64,000 nt of DNA from Corynebacterium sputi DSM 45148 (GTDB lineage Bacteria; Actinomycetota; Actinomycetes; Mycobacteriales; Mycobacteriaceae), in contig NZ_ATYV01000005.1 in the NCBI RefSeq assembly GCF_000427865.1, forward strand, positions 62,128-126,127, given 5' to 3'. The notes below the pieces were generated by a model that saw only the letters and a list, made by a program, of their open reading frames with translations, was not told the DNA's origin and ran no database searches. This document shows, piece after piece, positions 17,333-29,422 of this stretch. Both the position numbers and the translations under genes were made by a program. Each line of letters opens with the position of its first letter. The first letter of the stretch is position 1.

Positions 17333-18135
17333 GAGATCGACTCCTTGTCTCGCTTCAGTGCATCAGCGCCCTCAGGAGTCCATGGATCGCGCCGGGTAGA
17401 GGCGAGGATTTCCGCGAAGTGAATGGACTGCACCGGAAGTGCGCCTTCGCCGGACTGGCGGTTGAGGGCGCCGCCGATGTTCATTAGGCAGGAGGCGTCG
17501 CCGGCGGTGACGAACTCAGCGCCAGTTGAGCGCACCGCAGCGGTCTTGTCAGAGACCATCGCCTGGGAAGTTTCCGCATTCTTCAAAGCGAAGGTGCCGC
17601 CGAAGCCGCAGCATTCTTTGGCTGCGGGCAGATCGAGAAGTTCGATGCCCTCGACCTCACGGAGAAGGGTGGTCGGCCGATCGCCCACGTGCAGAATGCG
17701 CAGGCTGTGGCACGTGGGGTGGTAGGTCACGCGGTGCGGGAAGTGCGCGCCGACATCAATCACTCCAGCGACATCGATGATGAACTCCGAGAGCTCCAGA
17801 GTTTTCGCCGAGGTGCGCTTGGCAGCGTCAACCTGCGCGGAAGAGCCGAAACGCTCAGCAATCCCCGTGTGCTGGTGGCGTACCGCGCCAGCGCAGGAGC
17901 CAGAGGGGGCGACCACATATTCAATGGAGTCATCGAGGAATGACTCAGCATATCGGTCGAGCTGGGGCAGCACCTCCTTTTGGTATCCGGTATTCACGTG
18001 CATCTGACCGCAGCAGGTCTGGGTCTCCGGAAAGACCACCTCGCATCCGAGACGGGTGAGGACCTTCGCCGTGGCTGAGACGGCGTTAGGGGACATCACG
18101 TCACCGATGCAGGTGGCAAAAAGCGCTACCTTCAT
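17329..18135 (-). CDS. lutA: LutA cysteine-rich subunit of L-lactate oxidation
   Basis: A 268-residue protein with two CCG-domain repeats (TCCGQM in the first half, ECCGFGG in the second), which bind an iron-sulfur or flavin-linked cofactor site in GlpC/LutA proteins. The start MKVALFATCIGD at 18135 has AAGGAG just upstream and is preferred to an in-frame ATG at 18231 inside the divergent argS promoter. It is first in the lutABC operon, which lets the cell grow on lactate. Confidence 0.93.
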   Translation of the reverse strand: MKVALFATCIGDVMSPNAVSATAKVLTRLGCEVVFPETQTCCGQMHVNTGYQKEVLPQLDRYAESFLDDSIEYVVAPSGSCAGAVRHQHTGIAERFGSSAQVDAAKRTSAKTLELSEFIIDVAGVIDVGAHFPHRVTYHPTCHSLRILHVGDRPTTLLREVEGIELLDLPAAKECCGFGGTFALKNAETSQAMVSDKTAAVRSTGAEFVTAGDASCLMNIGGALNRQSGEGALPVQSIHFAEILASTRRDPWTPEGADALKRDKESIS

Positions 18136-18239
18136 GGCTACTCCTTGCAACGGGGATCGCCTGGGCTGTGTGGTGGCGGTCCCGCCGATGGGTTGGTTAA
18201 CACCGATAGTACGGTCCCATGGGGCTATCATGGTTGACC

Positions 18240-19901
18240 ATGACTCCCGCCGAACTTGCCGACCTGATTCATGGCGTCGCTACCTCTGTCTTTACCGAAC
18301 ACGACCTCGATCCGGCGGTGATTCCGCCCCAGATTACGGTTGAGCGTCCCCGCAATCCGGAGCACGGGGACTATGCGACGAACCTGGCTCTGCAGGTTGC
18401 CAAAAAGGCGGGAGCAAACCCGCGCGAGGTCGCGCAGTGGCTTTCCGACGCTCTCCTGGCCAACCCCGGCATCGACGAGACTTCGGTCGCTGGCCCAGGT
18501 TTCATTAATATCCGCCTCGCGGCGGACGCTCAGGGCGAGCTCGTGGGAACCATTCTTGAGGCTGGCTCTGCCTGGGGCACTGGCTCCGCGCTGTCCGATC
18601 AGAAGATCAACCTGGAGTTTGTCTCCGCGAACCCGACCGGTCCGATCCACCTCGGTGGCACCCGTTGGGCTGCTGTTGGCGACGCCCTCGGCCGGGTCCT
18701 GACTGCCAATGGCGCGCAGGTCACCCGTGAGTACTACTTCAACGACCACGGTGGCCAGATCGACCGCTTCGCTCGTTCCCTCGTGGCTGCCGCCAAAGGC
18801 GAGCCGGCCCCGGAGGACGGCTATGGCGGCGATTACATCAAGGACATTGCAGGAGACGTCGTGAAGCAGGTTCCGGACGTGCTCACCTCCGGCCGCTCTG
18901 ATGAGGAGATCCAGGAAGTCTTCCGCTCCCATGGTGTGGAGCTGATGTTCACCCACATCAAGGACTCTCTGCATGAGTTCGGCACCGACTTTGACGTGTA
19001 CTTCCACGAGAACTCCTTGTTTGAGTCTGGTGCTGTGGAGAAGGCCGTCGAGAAGCTTAAGAACGATGACCGCCTGTACGAGGCCGATGGCGCCTGGTGG
19101 CTGCGTTCCACCGAGTACGGCGATGACAAGGATCGCGTGGTCATCAAGTCTGATGGCAACGCCGCCTACATCGCCGGAGACATCGCGTACATCGACGACA
19201 AGCTGGGCCAGCGCGATCACACCCTGGCCATCTACATGCTGGGCGCGGACCACCACGGTTACGTTGCTCGACTGAAGGCTGCAGCGGCTGCGCTCGGCCA
19301 CAATGCCGACGACGTCGAGGTCCTCATCGGCCAGATGGTCAACCTCGTCCGCGACGGCAAGCCCGTCCGCATGTCCAAGCGCGCCGGCACCGTTATCACC
19401 CTTGATGATCTGGTTGAGGCAATCGGCGTCGACGGCGCTCGCTACGCCATGATCCGCTCCTCGGTCGACTCCTCCCTGGACATCGACCTTGAGGTGTGGA
19501 CCTCCCAGTCCAACGACAACCCGGTGTACTACGTCCAATACGCCCACGCCCGCCTCGCATCCCTGGCGCGCCGGGCCGAGGAGTCTGAGGTCAACGTCCA
19601 CGGCGCTGACTACGGCCTGCTGACGCACGACCGCGAAGGCAAGCTCATCCGCACCCTGGCTGAATTCCCGGAGGTTGTCGCCACCGCAGCAGAACTGCGC
19701 GAGCCGCACCGCATTGCCCGGTACGCAGAAGGACTGGCTGGCACCTTCCACCGTTTCTACGACTCCTGCCAGGTGCTGCCGAAGTCGGACGAGGAAGCGA
19801 AGCCGCTGCACAGCGCTCGTTTCGCTCTGTCTATGGCGACCAAGCAGACGCTGCACAACGCCCTCGAGATGCTCGGTGTCACCGCACCGGAGAGGATGTA
19901 A
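18240..19901 (+). CDS. argS: Arginyl-tRNA synthetase
   Basis: A 553-residue class I synthetase that charges tRNA-Arg. It shows the N-terminal additional domain (about 1-110), the HIGH-like motif in [10 protein letters not shown], the KMSKS-like RMSKRAG and a C-terminal DALR anticodon-binding domain. The ATG at 18240 follows TATCAT (18226-18231) by 8 nt without a Shine-Dalgarno, so the mRNA may be leaderless. It heads the argS-lysA-hom-thrB cluster, the usual order in Corynebacterium, where argS and lysA are co-regulated by lysine and arginine. Confidence 0.96.
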   Translation: MTPAELADLIHGVATSVFTEHDLDPAVIPPQITVERPRNPEHGDYATNLALQVAKKAGANPREVAQWLSDALLANPGIDETSVAGPGFINIRLAADAQGELVGTILEAGSAWGTGSALSDQKINLEFVSANPTGPIHLGGTRWAAVGDALGRVLTANGAQVTREYYFNDHGGQIDRFARSLVAAAKGEPAPEDGYGGDYIKDIAGDVVKQVPDVLTSGRSDEEIQEVFRSHGVELMFTHIKDSLHEFGTDFDVYFHENSLFESGAVEKAVEKLKNDDRLYEADGAWWLRSTEYGDDKDRVVIKSDGNAAYIAGDIAYIDDKLGQRDHTLAIYMLGADHHGYVARLKAAAAALGHNADDVEVLIGQMVNLVRDGKPVRMSKRAGTVITLDDLVEAIGVDGARYAMIRSSVDSSLDIDLEVWTSQSNDNPVYYVQYAHARLASLARRAEESEVNVHGADYGLLTHDREGKLIRTLAEFPEVVATAAELREPHRIARYAEGLAGTFHRFYDSCQVLPKSDEEAKPLHSARFALSMATKQTLHNALEMLGVTAPERM

Positions 19902-19904
19902 CGC

Positions 19905-21308
19905 ATGGTCATTCTCGGAAATGGATTTGATAACGAAGGGTTGAACCTCCCGGACACCGGAGACTTCAACACCCTGCCGGCCCACGTGTGGCCGAAGAAC
20001 GCCTCCCGACGTGAGGACGGAGTGGTGGAGATCGCCGGCGTTGGCCTCGACACCATCGCGCAGGAGTACGGCACTCCGGTCTTCGTTTTGGATGAGGACG
20101 ACTTCCGGACTCGCTGCCGCGACATGGCGACCGCGTTCCGTGGTCCGCAGAACGTGCACTTCGCTTCGAAGGCCTTCCTGTCGAAGACCATCGCGAAGTG
20201 GGTTCATGAAGAGGGCCTGCACCTGGATGTTGCATCCGGTGGCGAGATGGCTGTGGCTTTGGCCGCGGATTTCCCGGCCGCGGATATGACGCTGCATGGC
20301 AACAATAAGTCCCGTCAGGAGATCTCCGACGCAATCGACGCCGGTATCGGCCGCATCGTGCTGGATAGCCTGCCGGAGCTGGACCGGGTTGCCCAGGCAG
20401 CAGAGAAGGCTGGCGTCATCCAGGACGTGATCGTCCGTGTGAAGCCGGGCGTGGAAGCCCACACCCACGAATTCATCGCTACTGCGCATGAGGACCAGAA
20501 GTTCGGCTTCTCGCTGGCCTCCGGCTCTGCGCTGAACGCTGCGGACAAGGCTCAGGCCAACCCGCACCTGCGCCTGATCGGTCTGCATTGCCACATCGGC
20601 TCACAGATCATCGAGGCCGATGGCTTCATCCTCGCTGCCGAGCGCATCTTCGCCGTGTTTGAGGAACTGATCAACCGCTATGGCGCCGACATCACAGAGC
20701 ACTTCAATGTCCTGGACCTCGGCGGCGGGTTTGGTATCGCCTACGTCCCGGAGGAGCGTCCCTTGGACGTGGCGCCTCTGGCTGAGCGCATCGTTCGCGC
20801 TGTCGACGACCTCGCCGCGCGCATTGGCATCCCAGCGCCGACTGTCGCCGTCGAGCCGGGTCGTTCCCTGATCGGCCCGTCGATGGTCACCGTGTACGAG
20901 ATCGGCACCATCAAGGACGTGCACGTGGACACCGGTGCCACGCGCCGGTACCTGTCCGTCGACGGCGGCATGAGCGACAACATCCGTCCGGCGCTGTACA
21001 GCGCCGAGTACGACGGCCGCATCGTAGGACGTACGGTGGCGGGGGAGCGTGTGCCGAGTCGGGTCGTCGGGAAGCATTGTGAATCGGGTGACATCCTGGT
21101 CTCTGATGCCATGTATCCGGACGACATCCGCGAGGGCGATATGTTTGCCATCGCAGCAACTGGTGCATACTGCTATGCGATGGCAAGTCGCTACAACATG
21201 CTGACCCGACCGCCTGTGGTCGCCGTACGGAACGGGGAATCCCGAATGATTCTCCGCCGTGAGAACCTGTCCGATCTTCTGAGCCTGGAGTGTGAGAGCC
21301 CGTCATGA
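19905..21308 (+). CDS. lysA: Diaminopimelate decarboxylase
   Basis: A 467-residue PLP enzyme that converts meso-diaminopimelate to lysine, the last step of the pathway. It has the PLP lysine in [25 protein letters not shown], the phosphate-binding EPGRSL, and the CESGD motif near the C-terminus contributing the catalytic cysteine of the second subunit. It starts 3 bp after argS, with GGAGAGG inside the argS end. Its stop overlaps the hom start. Confidence 0.96.
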   Translation: MVILGNGFDNEGLNLPDTGDFNTLPAHVWPKNASRREDGVVEIAGVGLDTIAQEYGTPVFVLDEDDFRTRCRDMATAFRGPQNVHFASKAFLSKTIAKWVHEEGLHLDVASGGEMAVALAADFPAADMTLHGNNKSRQEISDAIDAGIGRIVLDSLPELDRVAQAAEKAGVIQDVIVRVKPGVEAHTHEFIATAHEDQKFGFSLASGSALNAADKAQANPHLRLIGLHCHIGSQIIEADGFILAAERIFAVFEELINRYGADITEHFNVLDLGGGFGIAYVPEERPLDVAPLAERIVRAVDDLAARIGIPAPTVAVEPGRSLIGPSMVTVYEIGTIKDVHVDTGATRRYLSVDGGMSDNIRPALYSAEYDGRIVGRTVAGERVPSRVVGKHCESGDILVSDAMYPDDIREGDMFAIAATGAYCYAMASRYNMLTRPPVVAVRNGESRMILRRENLSDLLSLECESPS

Positions 21309-22654
21309 CCGAGAACACGTACAACCCCGGTAAAGGTGAGGGATCGCCGGTAGGCGTCGCCATTCTCGGCCTCGGCACCGTCGGTGCCCAGGTCCTGCGC
21401 CTGCTGCAGGAGCGCGCCGAGGACTTTGAGCGCCGCGTCGGCGGACCCATTGAGGTCCGCGGCGTCGCCGTGAGCGACAAGTCCAAGCCGCGTCCGGGCG
21501 TGGACCCCGAACTGCTCACTGATGATGCGTTCACTCTTATTGAGCGTGACGACGTCGACATCGTCGTCGAGGTCATCGGCGGCATCGACTACCCGCGCCG
21601 CGTCGTGCTGGAAGCGCTTCACGCCGGAAAGTCCGTGGTCACCGCCAACAAGGCGCTCGTCGCCGCGCATGGCGCTGAGCTTTCCGACGCTGCCGACGCC
21701 ACCGGCGCCGACCTCTTCTTCGAGGCCGCTGTCGCCGCTGCGATCCCGGTTGTGGGCCCGCTGCGCCGTTCCCTCGCCGGTGACCAGGTGAACAAGGTCG
21801 TCGGCATCGTCAACGGCACCACCAACTTCATCCTCGACGCGATGGATTCCACCGGCGCTGACTACGACGAGATGCTCGCCGAGGCCACCCGTCTGGGCTA
21901 CGCCGAGGCTGACCCGACTGCCGACGTCGAAGGCCATGACGCCGCCTCCAAGGCTGCGATCCTGTCCTCCCTGGCGTTCCACACCCGAGTCACCTCTGAT
22001 GACGTCCACTGCGAAGGCATCTCCTCCATCACCGCCGAGGACATTGCCGCCGCCAACGCCGCTGATTGCACTATCAAGTTGCTCGCCACCTGTGAGCGCG
22101 TGATCCAGGAAGACGGCTCGGAGGGCATCTCCACCAGCGTCTACCCGGCATTCATCCCGCGCCGGCACCCGCTGGCAACCGTCCGCGAGTCTTTCAACGC
22201 CGTATTCGTCGAAGCCGACGCAGCCGGTCGCCTGATGTTCTACGGCAATGGTGCCGGCGGAAACCCGACCGCATCTGCAGTCCTCGGTGACCTCGTCGCC
22301 GCTGGGCGCAACAAGGTATTCGGTGGCCGCGCCCCGGGTGACTCCACCTACGCGGACCTGCCGATCCTGCCCTTCGGTGAGGTCGAGACTCGTTTCCACA
22401 TCGATCTTGAGGTCGATGACCGCATTGGCGTGCTGGCTGACATCTCCCGTCGTCTGGCCGACAACGGCATCTCCCTGCGTACGGTCCGCCAGGAAGGTGG
22501 CACCCGCGCACATGAGGGCTCTGCAGCCCGCCTGGTGATCATCACCCACTCCGCAAAGGAAGAGCAGCTTCAGAGCTGTGTCGAGATGCTCGCGAGCCTC
22601 GACTCCGTGGTGAAGGTCAACTCCGTCATCCGTATCGAGGGGATGGACGTCTAG
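21305..22654 (+). CDS. hom: Homoserine dehydrogenase
   Basis: A 449-residue NAD(P)-dependent enzyme reducing aspartate semialdehyde to homoserine, the branch to threonine, methionine and isoleucine. It has the Rossmann GLGTVG near the N-terminus, VTANKAL with the catalytic-site lysine, the [11 protein letters not shown] motif, and a C-terminal ACT domain (about 365-449) for threonine feedback inhibition. Its ATG overlaps the lysA stop (ATGA) and its stop overlaps the thrB start by one base, so the three genes are coupled. Confidence 0.96.
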   Translation: MTENTYNPGKGEGSPVGVAILGLGTVGAQVLRLLQERAEDFERRVGGPIEVRGVAVSDKSKPRPGVDPELLTDDAFTLIERDDVDIVVEVIGGIDYPRRVVLEALHAGKSVVTANKALVAAHGAELSDAADATGADLFFEAAVAAAIPVVGPLRRSLAGDQVNKVVGIVNGTTNFILDAMDSTGADYDEMLAEATRLGYAEADPTADVEGHDAASKAAILSSLAFHTRVTSDDVHCEGISSITAEDIAAANAADCTIKLLATCERVIQEDGSEGISTSVYPAFIPRRHPLATVRESFNAVFVEADAAGRLMFYGNGAGGNPTASAVLGDLVAAGRNKVFGGRAPGDSTYADLPILPFGEVETRFHIDLEVDDRIGVLADISRRLADNGISLRTVRQEGGTRAHEGSAARLVIITHSAKEEQLQSCVEMLASLDSVVKVNSVIRIEGMDV

Positions 22655-23580
22655 TGACCCAAGAAGTTCTCGTCGGCCAGCGCGTTGAGGTCGTCGTCCC
22701 GGGTTCCTCGGCGAACCTGGGACCGGGGTTCGACACCCTGGGCCTGGCTTTGAGCGTCTACGACCGCATTGAGGTCGAGGTCATCGAGCATGGCGTTGAG
22801 GTCGAGATCTACGGCGAAGGTGCTGAGGATCTGCCCGCCAGTGAGTCCAACCTTGTCGTCCGCGCGATCCGTGCTGGCCTGCGGGCCGCAGGCATGGAAG
22901 CTCCGGGCCTGAAGGTCATTTGCCACAACACCATCCCGCAGTCGCGCGGCCTGGGTTCTTCGGCCGCCGCCGCGGTCGCCGGTGTCGCTGCGGCTAATGG
23001 TCTGGCAGGTTTCCCGCTTTCCGACGACGAGGTCATCCAGGAATCCTCCGTCTTCGAAGGACACCCCGACAACGCTGCAGCCTCCGTGCTCGGTGGTGCC
23101 GTGGTCAGTTGGACCGACAAGCCGGTCGATGGTCGGACTGCTCCGCAGTACAAGGCTGTCGGCATTGACGTGCACCCGGACATCAGCGCGACCGCACTGG
23201 TCCCGGCGTTCCACGCTTCGACGAACGCGGTGCGCCAGGTGCTGCCGTCAGACGTCTCGCATGTCGACGCCCGGTTCAACGTCTCGCGTGCGTCCGTCAT
23301 GGTCGTCGCACTGACCAAGCGCCCGGACCTGCTGTGGGAGGGCACTCGTGACCGACTGCACCAGACCTACCGCGCCGAGGTGCTGCCGGTGACCGCAGAG
23401 TGGGTCAACCGCCTGCGCAACCGCGGATACGCGGCGTTCCTGTCCGGCGCCGGCCCGACCTGTCTGGTCCTGGGTACCGAAGAGGTTCCCTCTCACGTCC
23501 TGGGCGAGGCACGCGAATCCGGCATGAAGGTGCACAAGCTTGACGTCGCTGAGGGCGTCAAGGTCACCGTCCAGCAGTAG
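22654..23580 (+). CDS. thrB: Homoserine kinase
   Basis: A 308-residue GHMP kinase that phosphorylates homoserine in threonine synthesis. The N-terminal [12 protein letters not shown], the ATP-binding [16 protein letters not shown] and the C-terminal LSGAGPT are the three GHMP motifs. The GTG start overlaps the hom stop TAG by one base. Its own TAG stop is followed with no gap by the stop of the convergent acyl-CoA synthetase. Confidence 0.95.
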   Translation: MTQEVLVGQRVEVVVPGSSANLGPGFDTLGLALSVYDRIEVEVIEHGVEVEIYGEGAEDLPASESNLVVRAIRAGLRAAGMEAPGLKVICHNTIPQSRGLGSSAAAAVAGVAAANGLAGFPLSDDEVIQESSVFEGHPDNAAASVLGGAVVSWTDKPVDGRTAPQYKAVGIDVHPDISATALVPAFHASTNAVRQVLPSDVSHVDARFNVSRASVMVVALTKRPDLLWEGTRDRLHQTYRAEVLPVTAEWVNRLRNRGYAAFLSGAGPTCLVLGTEEVPSHVLGEARESGMKVHKLDVAEGVKVTVQQ

Positions 23581-25296
23581 TTACTCCTCCTCGGCCCCAG
23601 GGCCGGGGAGGTTAATGACATCAAGATCACCTGCGGCGAGATGCGCCCGCAGGTCCTTCTTGTCGAACTTTTCCACCGACGTCTTGTCGATGTGGTCGAC
23701 AAAAGTCCAGTACTCCGGGATCATCCAGTTCGGAAGCTTCGGCTTCAACTGCTCTCGGATACTCTCGACGGTCTCTAGGCCCGTGGGTACGTCGTCAACC
23801 AGGACCGTTACCGCCAGCGGGCGCTCGCCCCAGCGGCTGTCTGGCACACCAATAACGGCGCACTCGACTACCTCCGCGGTCGACATGATGAGGTTTTCCA
23901 ACTGCGCGGAGTAGATCCACTCACCACCGGATCGAATGACATCCCTGGCACGGTCCTGGATTGTCAGGAAGCCGTCGCGAGTAATGGATCCGACGTCACC
24001 AGTGCGCAGCCAGCCGTCGTCGGTGAAGTTTTCGTCGGGATGCTCGATCTCGCGGCCGCGGAATGACTCTGCATCCTCCGTGGAGGAGGAGTAGTAGGAA
24101 CCGGTGACCGTATTACCGCGAACCTGCAGTTCACCCTGGTTCCGGTCATGGAGCTCTAGGACTTCACCGTCCTCGTCCACGACGCGGAACTGCATGATGT
24201 CCCCGAAACGGCCCTGGCTGACCCGGTACCTTTCGCGGGTTTCACCGGAGGCGCCATATGGAGGCCTGGCGACAGTTCCCACCGGTGAGGTCTCAGTCAT
24301 GCCCCACAGGTGCACGACGTCGACGCCGTATCGCTCTTCCCACATCCGGATGAGTCGAGGCGGAACTGGGGAGCCGCCGACGTAGATGTTTTGCAGCGAC
24401 ATCCTCTCCGGCGGATTGTTAAGGAAGTGCACGAACAGGGAGATCCACAGAGTGGGAACACCCTGGGCATTTCGGGGCATCGAGGTCTCGATGATCCGAG
24501 CCAGGTTCGACGCGGACTGGTCGGGGCCGGGGAAGACCAACGGGGCGCCACAGGAGAATGCCGCCAGGGGAGTGCCCCAGGACAACACGTGATAGATCGG
24601 CACACAGCACAGCCACGATTCACCGTGAGTGATGGCAAACGAATCTGTCGTCCGGATGCTCATCGAGTGCAGGTACAGCGAACGGTGGGAGTAGACGACT
24701 CCCTTGGGAGCACCTTCAGTGCCGGTGGAGTAACACATCGCAGCGCCATCGGTCTCGTCGAGAACAGGCCAGTCGAAATGGCTGGGCTTGCCGTCGATGA
24801 GGGCTTCGTAGGAGTACAGCTCAATGCCCTCCGGAAGGAACTCCGCGGCCTCGCGGTGAGACTCCTCGGAACCGATGAGGATGACCGCACGGACCACCGG
24901 GGTGTGTTCGAAAAGCGGGAACAGGGTCTCGGCGAGTGTCGGGTCGGCGATGATCACCTCATCCTGCGCCTCATTGATGATGTGGGCGATCTGATCAGGC
25001 ATCAACTGCTTGTTCAGCGGCTGGAAGACCGCGCCCATCGACGAGACAGCGAAGAATGTCTCCAGGTGTTCGGCGCAGTTGTACATCACCGTTCCGACCC
25101 GGGCATCGCCGATCACACCGATGTCGTCGCGCAGAGCGTGCGCCAGTGCAGAGGCACGGGCGCCGATCATGGCGAAGGTCAGCGTTTCTGGCTCGCCTCG
25201 GTTCCACGAGGTAACCGTGGTTGATCCGTGGATGGTCCGGCCGTATTCGAGGATCCCCGACACCGACAGCGGAATTTCCTGCATGGTGCTGCGCAT
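23581..25296 (-). CDS. AMP-dependent long-chain acyl-CoA synthetase
   Basis: A 571-residue ANL-superfamily enzyme that activates a fatty acid to acyl-AMP then acyl-CoA. It carries the P-loop-like [26 protein letters not shown], the GWLRTGDVG hinge motif and the IRSGGEWI segment. Substrate is probably a medium or long chain acid. The start [11 protein letters not shown] at 25296 is chosen as the usual family N-terminus; an in-frame ATG at 25338 would add 14 residues. It is convergent with thrB, their stop codons being directly adjacent, and divergent from rho. Confidence 0.92.
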   Translation of the reverse strand: MRSTMQEIPLSVSGILEYGRTIHGSTTVTSWNRGEPETLTFAMIGARASALAHALRDDIGVIGDARVGTVMYNCAEHLETFFAVSSMGAVFQPLNKQLMPDQIAHIINEAQDEVIIADPTLAETLFPLFEHTPVVRAVILIGSEESHREAAEFLPEGIELYSYEALIDGKPSHFDWPVLDETDGAAMCYSTGTEGAPKGVVYSHRSLYLHSMSIRTTDSFAITHGESWLCCVPIYHVLSWGTPLAAFSCGAPLVFPGPDQSASNLARIIETSMPRNAQGVPTLWISLFVHFLNNPPERMSLQNIYVGGSPVPPRLIRMWEERYGVDVVHLWGMTETSPVGTVARPPYGASGETRERYRVSQGRFGDIMQFRVVDEDGEVLELHDRNQGELQVRGNTVTGSYYSSSTEDAESFRGREIEHPDENFTDDGWLRTGDVGSITRDGFLTIQDRARDVIRSGGEWIYSAQLENLIMSTAEVVECAVIGVPDSRWGERPLAVTVLVDDVPTGLETVESIREQLKPKLPNWMIPEYWTFVDHIDKTSVEKFDKKDLRAHLAAGDLDVINLPGPGAEEE

Positions 25297-25556
25297 GTCC
25301 ACCAGCCTAATCGGAACGTATGTATCATTGAATCTCATTGGCGGGTTCGCCGTTGGAAGAGTACCGTTGCCCGGGATGGCTGGTGCAGTCAGCCCCGTCC
25401 CCTGCTGATGCGGAACTGCCAGCGTGCGGACAAAGCGAGAACGACACTCACCGCTGCAACGCCACACATACCCTCCATCTCCTTGAGAGTTGTGCGCTGA
25501 GATAGCTCGCGTACACGGGGCGAACCGATGTTGGGGACCACCTTGAAAGGAAATCC

Positions 25557-27434
25557 GTGACCGATACGGACACGACGGCCCAGGGCCAGTCAGAAAACTT
25601 GACTGCGCTGCGCATGGTCGAACTCCGCGAGATCGCCGCTGGCAAGGGCATCCGTGGAATCTCTGGCATGCGTAAGCACGAACTGATCGCCGCAATCCGC
25701 GGGGGCAAGCCCGCCGCAGCTAAGACTCCTCGCAAGGAGGAGAAGCCGGTGAATCAGGAGAAGCAGCCGGAGCCGGAGAAGGCCGAGAAGGCACCGGAGC
25801 AGGAGAAGTCGAGCCAGGCAGACAAGCCCGCTCAGGCATCCTCAGATCAGGATGACAGGGCAGACCAGGACGGTCACCAGTCTCGATCCCAGGCCCGCCG
25901 TGCTCGTCGCAACCGCAACCGTGGTCGCGACAACCAGCAGGACGGCCAGCAGCAGGACAACCAGCAGCAGTCCCCGGCAAAGAACGAGGGACAGCAGCAG
26001 GAGAACCGGAACCGCAACCGGAACCAGGGCGGAAATCAGGGCGGCCAGGGCAACCAGAACCAGCAGAAGAACCAGGGCGGGGGCCAAGGGAACCGGAACC
26101 AGGACAACCGCGGTCCGAGCGACGATAACGATGGGGACGGTCGTAATCGCCGTAACCGTCGTAACCGCCGCGATCGTCGTGGTCGTGACGGTGGGGGAAA
26201 CCAGCAGCAGTCCGGTGGGGGATCCGATGACGTGCGCGATGGCGACGTGCTGCAGCCGGTCGCCGGAATTCTCGACGTTCTGGACAACTCCTCGGCGTTC
26301 CTGCGTACCTCGGGATATCTCCCGGGATCCAATGACGTTTATGTCTCTGCCCAGACCGTGCGAAAGTTCGGCCTGCGCAAGGGCGACGCAATCGTCGGAC
26401 AGGTTCGGATGCCACGCGACGGCAACCAGAGCGGACAGGTCACCCAGGGTGGCGGCCGCAACAAGAAGAAGTACAACCCGCTAGTCCAGGTGGAGCGCAT
26501 CAACGGCCTGGAACCGGACGCTTCCCGCCAGCGCAAGTCCTTCGGCAAGCTCACTCCGCTGTACCCGAACGAGCGGCTCCGCTTGGAGACCGACAACAAG
26601 GTGCTCACCACTCGTGTGATCGACCTGATCATGCCAATTGGTAAGGGCCAGCGCGCCCTGATCGTGTCCCCGCCCAAGGCCGGTAAGACCACGATCATGC
26701 AGAACATCGCGAACGCGATTGCCACGAACAACCCCGAGTGCCACCTGATGGTCGTCCTGGTCGACGAGCGTCCGGAAGAGGTCACCGACATGCAGCGCTC
26801 GGTCCGCGGCGAGGTCATTGCCTCGACGTTCGACCGCCCGCCGTCAGATCACACCGTGGTTGCAGAGCTCGCCATTGAGCGTGCCAAGCGCTTGGTGGAG
26901 CAGGGCAAGGACGTTGTCGTTCTGCTCGACTCGATCACCCGATTGGGCCGTGCGTACAACAACTCGTCGCCGGCGTCCGGACGTATCCTCTCCGGTGGTG
27001 TCGACTCCAACGCGCTGTACCCGCCGAAGCGTTTCCTCGGTGCTGCCCGCAATATCGAAGAAGGCGGATCGCTCACGATCATCGCCACTGCGATGGTTGA
27101 GACCGGTTCTGCCGGAGACACCGTCATCTTCGAGGAGTTTAAGGGAACCGGTAACGCTGAGCTGAAGCTCGATCGCCGGATCTCTGAGCGTCGGGTGTTC
27201 CCGGCCGTGGACGTTAACCCGTCCGGTACCCGCCGCGAAGATCTGCTGATGGGGCCGGATGAGGCCCGCGTCATGGTCAAGCTGCGTCGAGTCCTCTCGG
27301 CTCTTGATTCCCAAGCCGCGATCGACCTGCTGATCAAGCAGCTGAAAAAGACGAAGAACAATGCGGAGTTCATGACTCAGATTGCGTCCTCCGCACCGAT
27401 GGCCGCTGACGTTGACGTCGACGAGATGCTCTGA
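25557..27434 (+). CDS. rho: Transcription termination factor Rho
   Basis: A 625-residue RNA-dependent ATPase. It has a Rho_N/SAP-like helix bundle (about 14-46), a long basic Asn/Gln/Arg/Gly-rich insertion (about 60-220), the cold-shock-like RNA-binding domain, and the RecA-like motor with PPKAGKTT (about 371-379), [25 protein letters not shown] and the R-loop region after SGGVD. The insertion is typical of actinobacterial Rho and strengthens RNA binding. The GTG start has AAAGGAAA upstream. About 230 nt of leader precede it, with a possible -10 TATCAT at 25323-25328. Confidence 0.97.
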   Translation: MTDTDTTAQGQSENLTALRMVELREIAAGKGIRGISGMRKHELIAAIRGGKPAAAKTPRKEEKPVNQEKQPEPEKAEKAPEQEKSSQADKPAQASSDQDDRADQDGHQSRSQARRARRNRNRGRDNQQDGQQQDNQQQSPAKNEGQQQENRNRNRNQGGNQGGQGNQNQQKNQGGGQGNRNQDNRGPSDDNDGDGRNRRNRRNRRDRRGRDGGGNQQQSGGGSDDVRDGDVLQPVAGILDVLDNSSAFLRTSGYLPGSNDVYVSAQTVRKFGLRKGDAIVGQVRMPRDGNQSGQVTQGGGRNKKKYNPLVQVERINGLEPDASRQRKSFGKLTPLYPNERLRLETDNKVLTTRVIDLIMPIGKGQRALIVSPPKAGKTTIMQNIANAIATNNPECHLMVVLVDERPEEVTDMQRSVRGEVIASTFDRPPSDHTVVAELAIERAKRLVEQGKDVVVLLDSITRLGRAYNNSSPASGRILSGGVDSNALYPPKRFLGAARNIEEGGSLTIIATAMVETGSAGDTVIFEEFKGTGNAELKLDRRISERRVFPAVDVNPSGTRREDLLMGPDEARVMVKLRRVLSALDSQAAIDLLIKQLKKTKNNAEFMTQIASSAPMAADVDVDEML

Positions 27435-27444
27435 GGAGGAACGA

Positions 27445-28518
27445 ATGTCTGATCAAGTAAGTGCAGTTGACGACATCCTGTCTGAGTACCACGGACTGGA
27501 GGCTCAGCTCGCTGATCCAGAGCTGCATAATGATCCGGCTGCGGCTCGTCGCGTCGGGAAGCGCTTTAATGAGCTCCAGCCGATCATCCAGACCCACAGT
27601 CGTCTCGCCGAGGTCCGTGATGACCGTGAGGCTGCCTTGGAAATGGCATCTGAGGATGCAGAATTCGCCGCCGAGGCCAAGCGCCTTGCTGTCGAAGAAG
27701 AGCAGCTTGAGGAGAAGCTTGCGGACCTGTTGGCTCCGCGCGATCCCAGCGATGGCGATGACATCGTCATGGAGATCAAGTCCGGTGCCGGTGGTGAGGA
27801 AGCTGCGTTGTTCGCCGGCGAGCTCGCCCGCATGTATCAGCGCTACGCAGAGAAGAACGGCTTCACCACCGAGGTTCTCGGTGTGTCTGAGTCTGACCTG
27901 GGCGGCGTCAAGGACCTCACCATGTCGGTCCGCGCAAAGAACCCGTCGCGTGATGGCGCTTGGAGCGTCTTCAAGTTCGAAGGTGGAGTCCACCGCGTGC
28001 AGCGTGTCCCGGTGACCGAGTCGCAGGGCCGCATCCAGACCTCCGCCGCTGGCGTGCTGGTCTACCCGGAGCCGGACGAGGTCGAAGACATCGAGATCGA
28101 AGACAAGGATCTGCGTGTCGACGTCTACCGTTCCTCCGGTAAGGGCGGGCAGGGCGTTAACACCACTGACTCCGCTGTTCGTCTGACTCACTTGCCGACC
28201 GGCCTGGTCGTCACCTGTCAGAAGGAACGCTCCCAGATTCAGAACAAGGCGCGTGCCATGCAGGTGCTCGCCGCGCGACTGAAGCAGATGCAGGAGGAAG
28301 AGACCGCAGCCGCTGCTTCCGATAGCCGTCGCTCGCAGGTGCGCACCATGGATCGTTCCGAGCGCATCCGCACGTACAACTTCCCGGAGAATCGCGTCTC
28401 CGATCACCGCATCGGCTACAAGGCCCACAACCTCGACGCAGTTCTCGGCGGCGACATGGAGGACCTGCTCAAGGCCCTTCACGACGTTGAGCGTCAGGAG
28501 AGACTGGAGGCTTCGTGA
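27445..28518 (+). CDS. prfA: Peptide chain release factor 1
   Basis: A 357-residue class I release factor reading UAA and UAG. The PVT tripeptide (189-191) is the RF1-type codon-recognition motif, and GGQ lies near 234-236 for peptide release. The start [12 protein letters not shown] has GAGGAGGA 6 nt upstream, just after the rho stop. Its stop overlaps the prmC start, coupling the factor to its methyltransferase. Confidence 0.97.
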   Translation: MSDQVSAVDDILSEYHGLEAQLADPELHNDPAAARRVGKRFNELQPIIQTHSRLAEVRDDREAALEMASEDAEFAAEAKRLAVEEEQLEEKLADLLAPRDPSDGDDIVMEIKSGAGGEEAALFAGELARMYQRYAEKNGFTTEVLGVSESDLGGVKDLTMSVRAKNPSRDGAWSVFKFEGGVHRVQRVPVTESQGRIQTSAAGVLVYPEPDEVEDIEIEDKDLRVDVYRSSGKGGQGVNTTDSAVRLTHLPTGLVVTCQKERSQIQNKARAMQVLAARLKQMQEEETAAAASDSRRSQVRTMDRSERIRTYNFPENRVSDHRIGYKAHNLDAVLGGDMEDLLKALHDVERQERLEAS

Positions 28519-29375
28519 CCGATCCGGACCTGACCGTCGGCGAGATCATCTCGTCGGCGGTCGTCCGTCTTTCCGGGGCCGGATGCCCGTCGCCGGAGGC
28601 GGATGCCGAACAACTCGCCTTGCACGCGACCGGGTGGTCTCGCACCCAACTGATCTTTTCCAGGCGCGATACCGTGCCAGTGGATTCCCCGTTGGTGCAG
28701 GTGTTTCCGGAGTTGATTGGGCGTCGGGAAGCGCGGGAGCCTTTGCAGCACATCATCGGCACTGCGCCAATGATGGATCTTGACCTGTTGGTTGGGCCGG
28801 GTGTTTTTGTGCCGCGGCCGGAGACCGAATTGCTGGTGGATTGGGCCGCCAAACGGCTCAAGGCTGGGGATCTCGTGGTGGATCTGTGCACCGGTTCTGG
28901 TGCGATCGCCCTCGGTATTGCTGCGCAGGTTCCGGGTGTGCAGGTCATTGGTGTGGAAGCGGATCCGGTGGCGCTTGAATGGGCTCGGCGCAATGCTGAG
29001 CGGATCTCGACGAACTCGACCGTTGAGTTTATCGCCGGCGATGCCACTGATCCTGAACTGCTCACCGAGCTCACTGGTCGGTGCACGGCGGTTCTATCAA
29101 ACCCCCCGTATGTGCCCGAAGCGACCACCGTTGACCCGGAGGTCCGCGCCGACCCTCATCACGCAGTGTTTGGCGGAGCGGACGGCCTCGATGTGATCCG
29201 TCCGATGATGAAAAACATCAAACGATTGCTTGACGACGCCTCCTTCACCGCGGTCGAACACGACGACGACGGAGCCGGCGGAGTGGCTCAGGCTTTCATC
29301 GACGCCGGTTTCACCGACCCGAGAGTCCACCGTGACCTCGCTGGACGGGACCGTTTCACCACGGCGGTAGAGTAA
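28515..29375 (+). CDS. prmC: Release factor glutamine methyltransferase
   Basis: A 286-residue SAM-dependent methyltransferase that modifies the GGQ glutamine of release factors. It has an N-terminal helical domain, the SAM-binding [16 protein letters not shown], and the catalytic NPPY (from N196). The GTG start overlaps the prfA stop by 3 bases. Confidence 0.95.
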   Translation: MTDPDLTVGEIISSAVVRLSGAGCPSPEADAEQLALHATGWSRTQLIFSRRDTVPVDSPLVQVFPELIGRREAREPLQHIIGTAPMMDLDLLVGPGVFVPRPETELLVDWAAKRLKAGDLVVDLCTGSGAIALGIAAQVPGVQVIGVEADPVALEWARRNAERISTNSTVEFIAGDATDPELLTELTGRCTAVLSNPPYVPEATTVDPEVRADPHHAVFGGADGLDVIRPMMKNIKRLLDDASFTAVEHDDDGAGGVAQAFIDAGFTDPRVHRDLAGRDRFTTAVE

Positions 29376-29422
29376 CGTCAGATTCCGGTTGCGACCGCAG
29401 CCGGGGCTAGAGAAGGGAAGAC

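Noticed and set aside
18228-20594. 788-residue minus-strand open frame
   Set aside because: Antisense to argS and lysA, which carry all their catalytic motifs.
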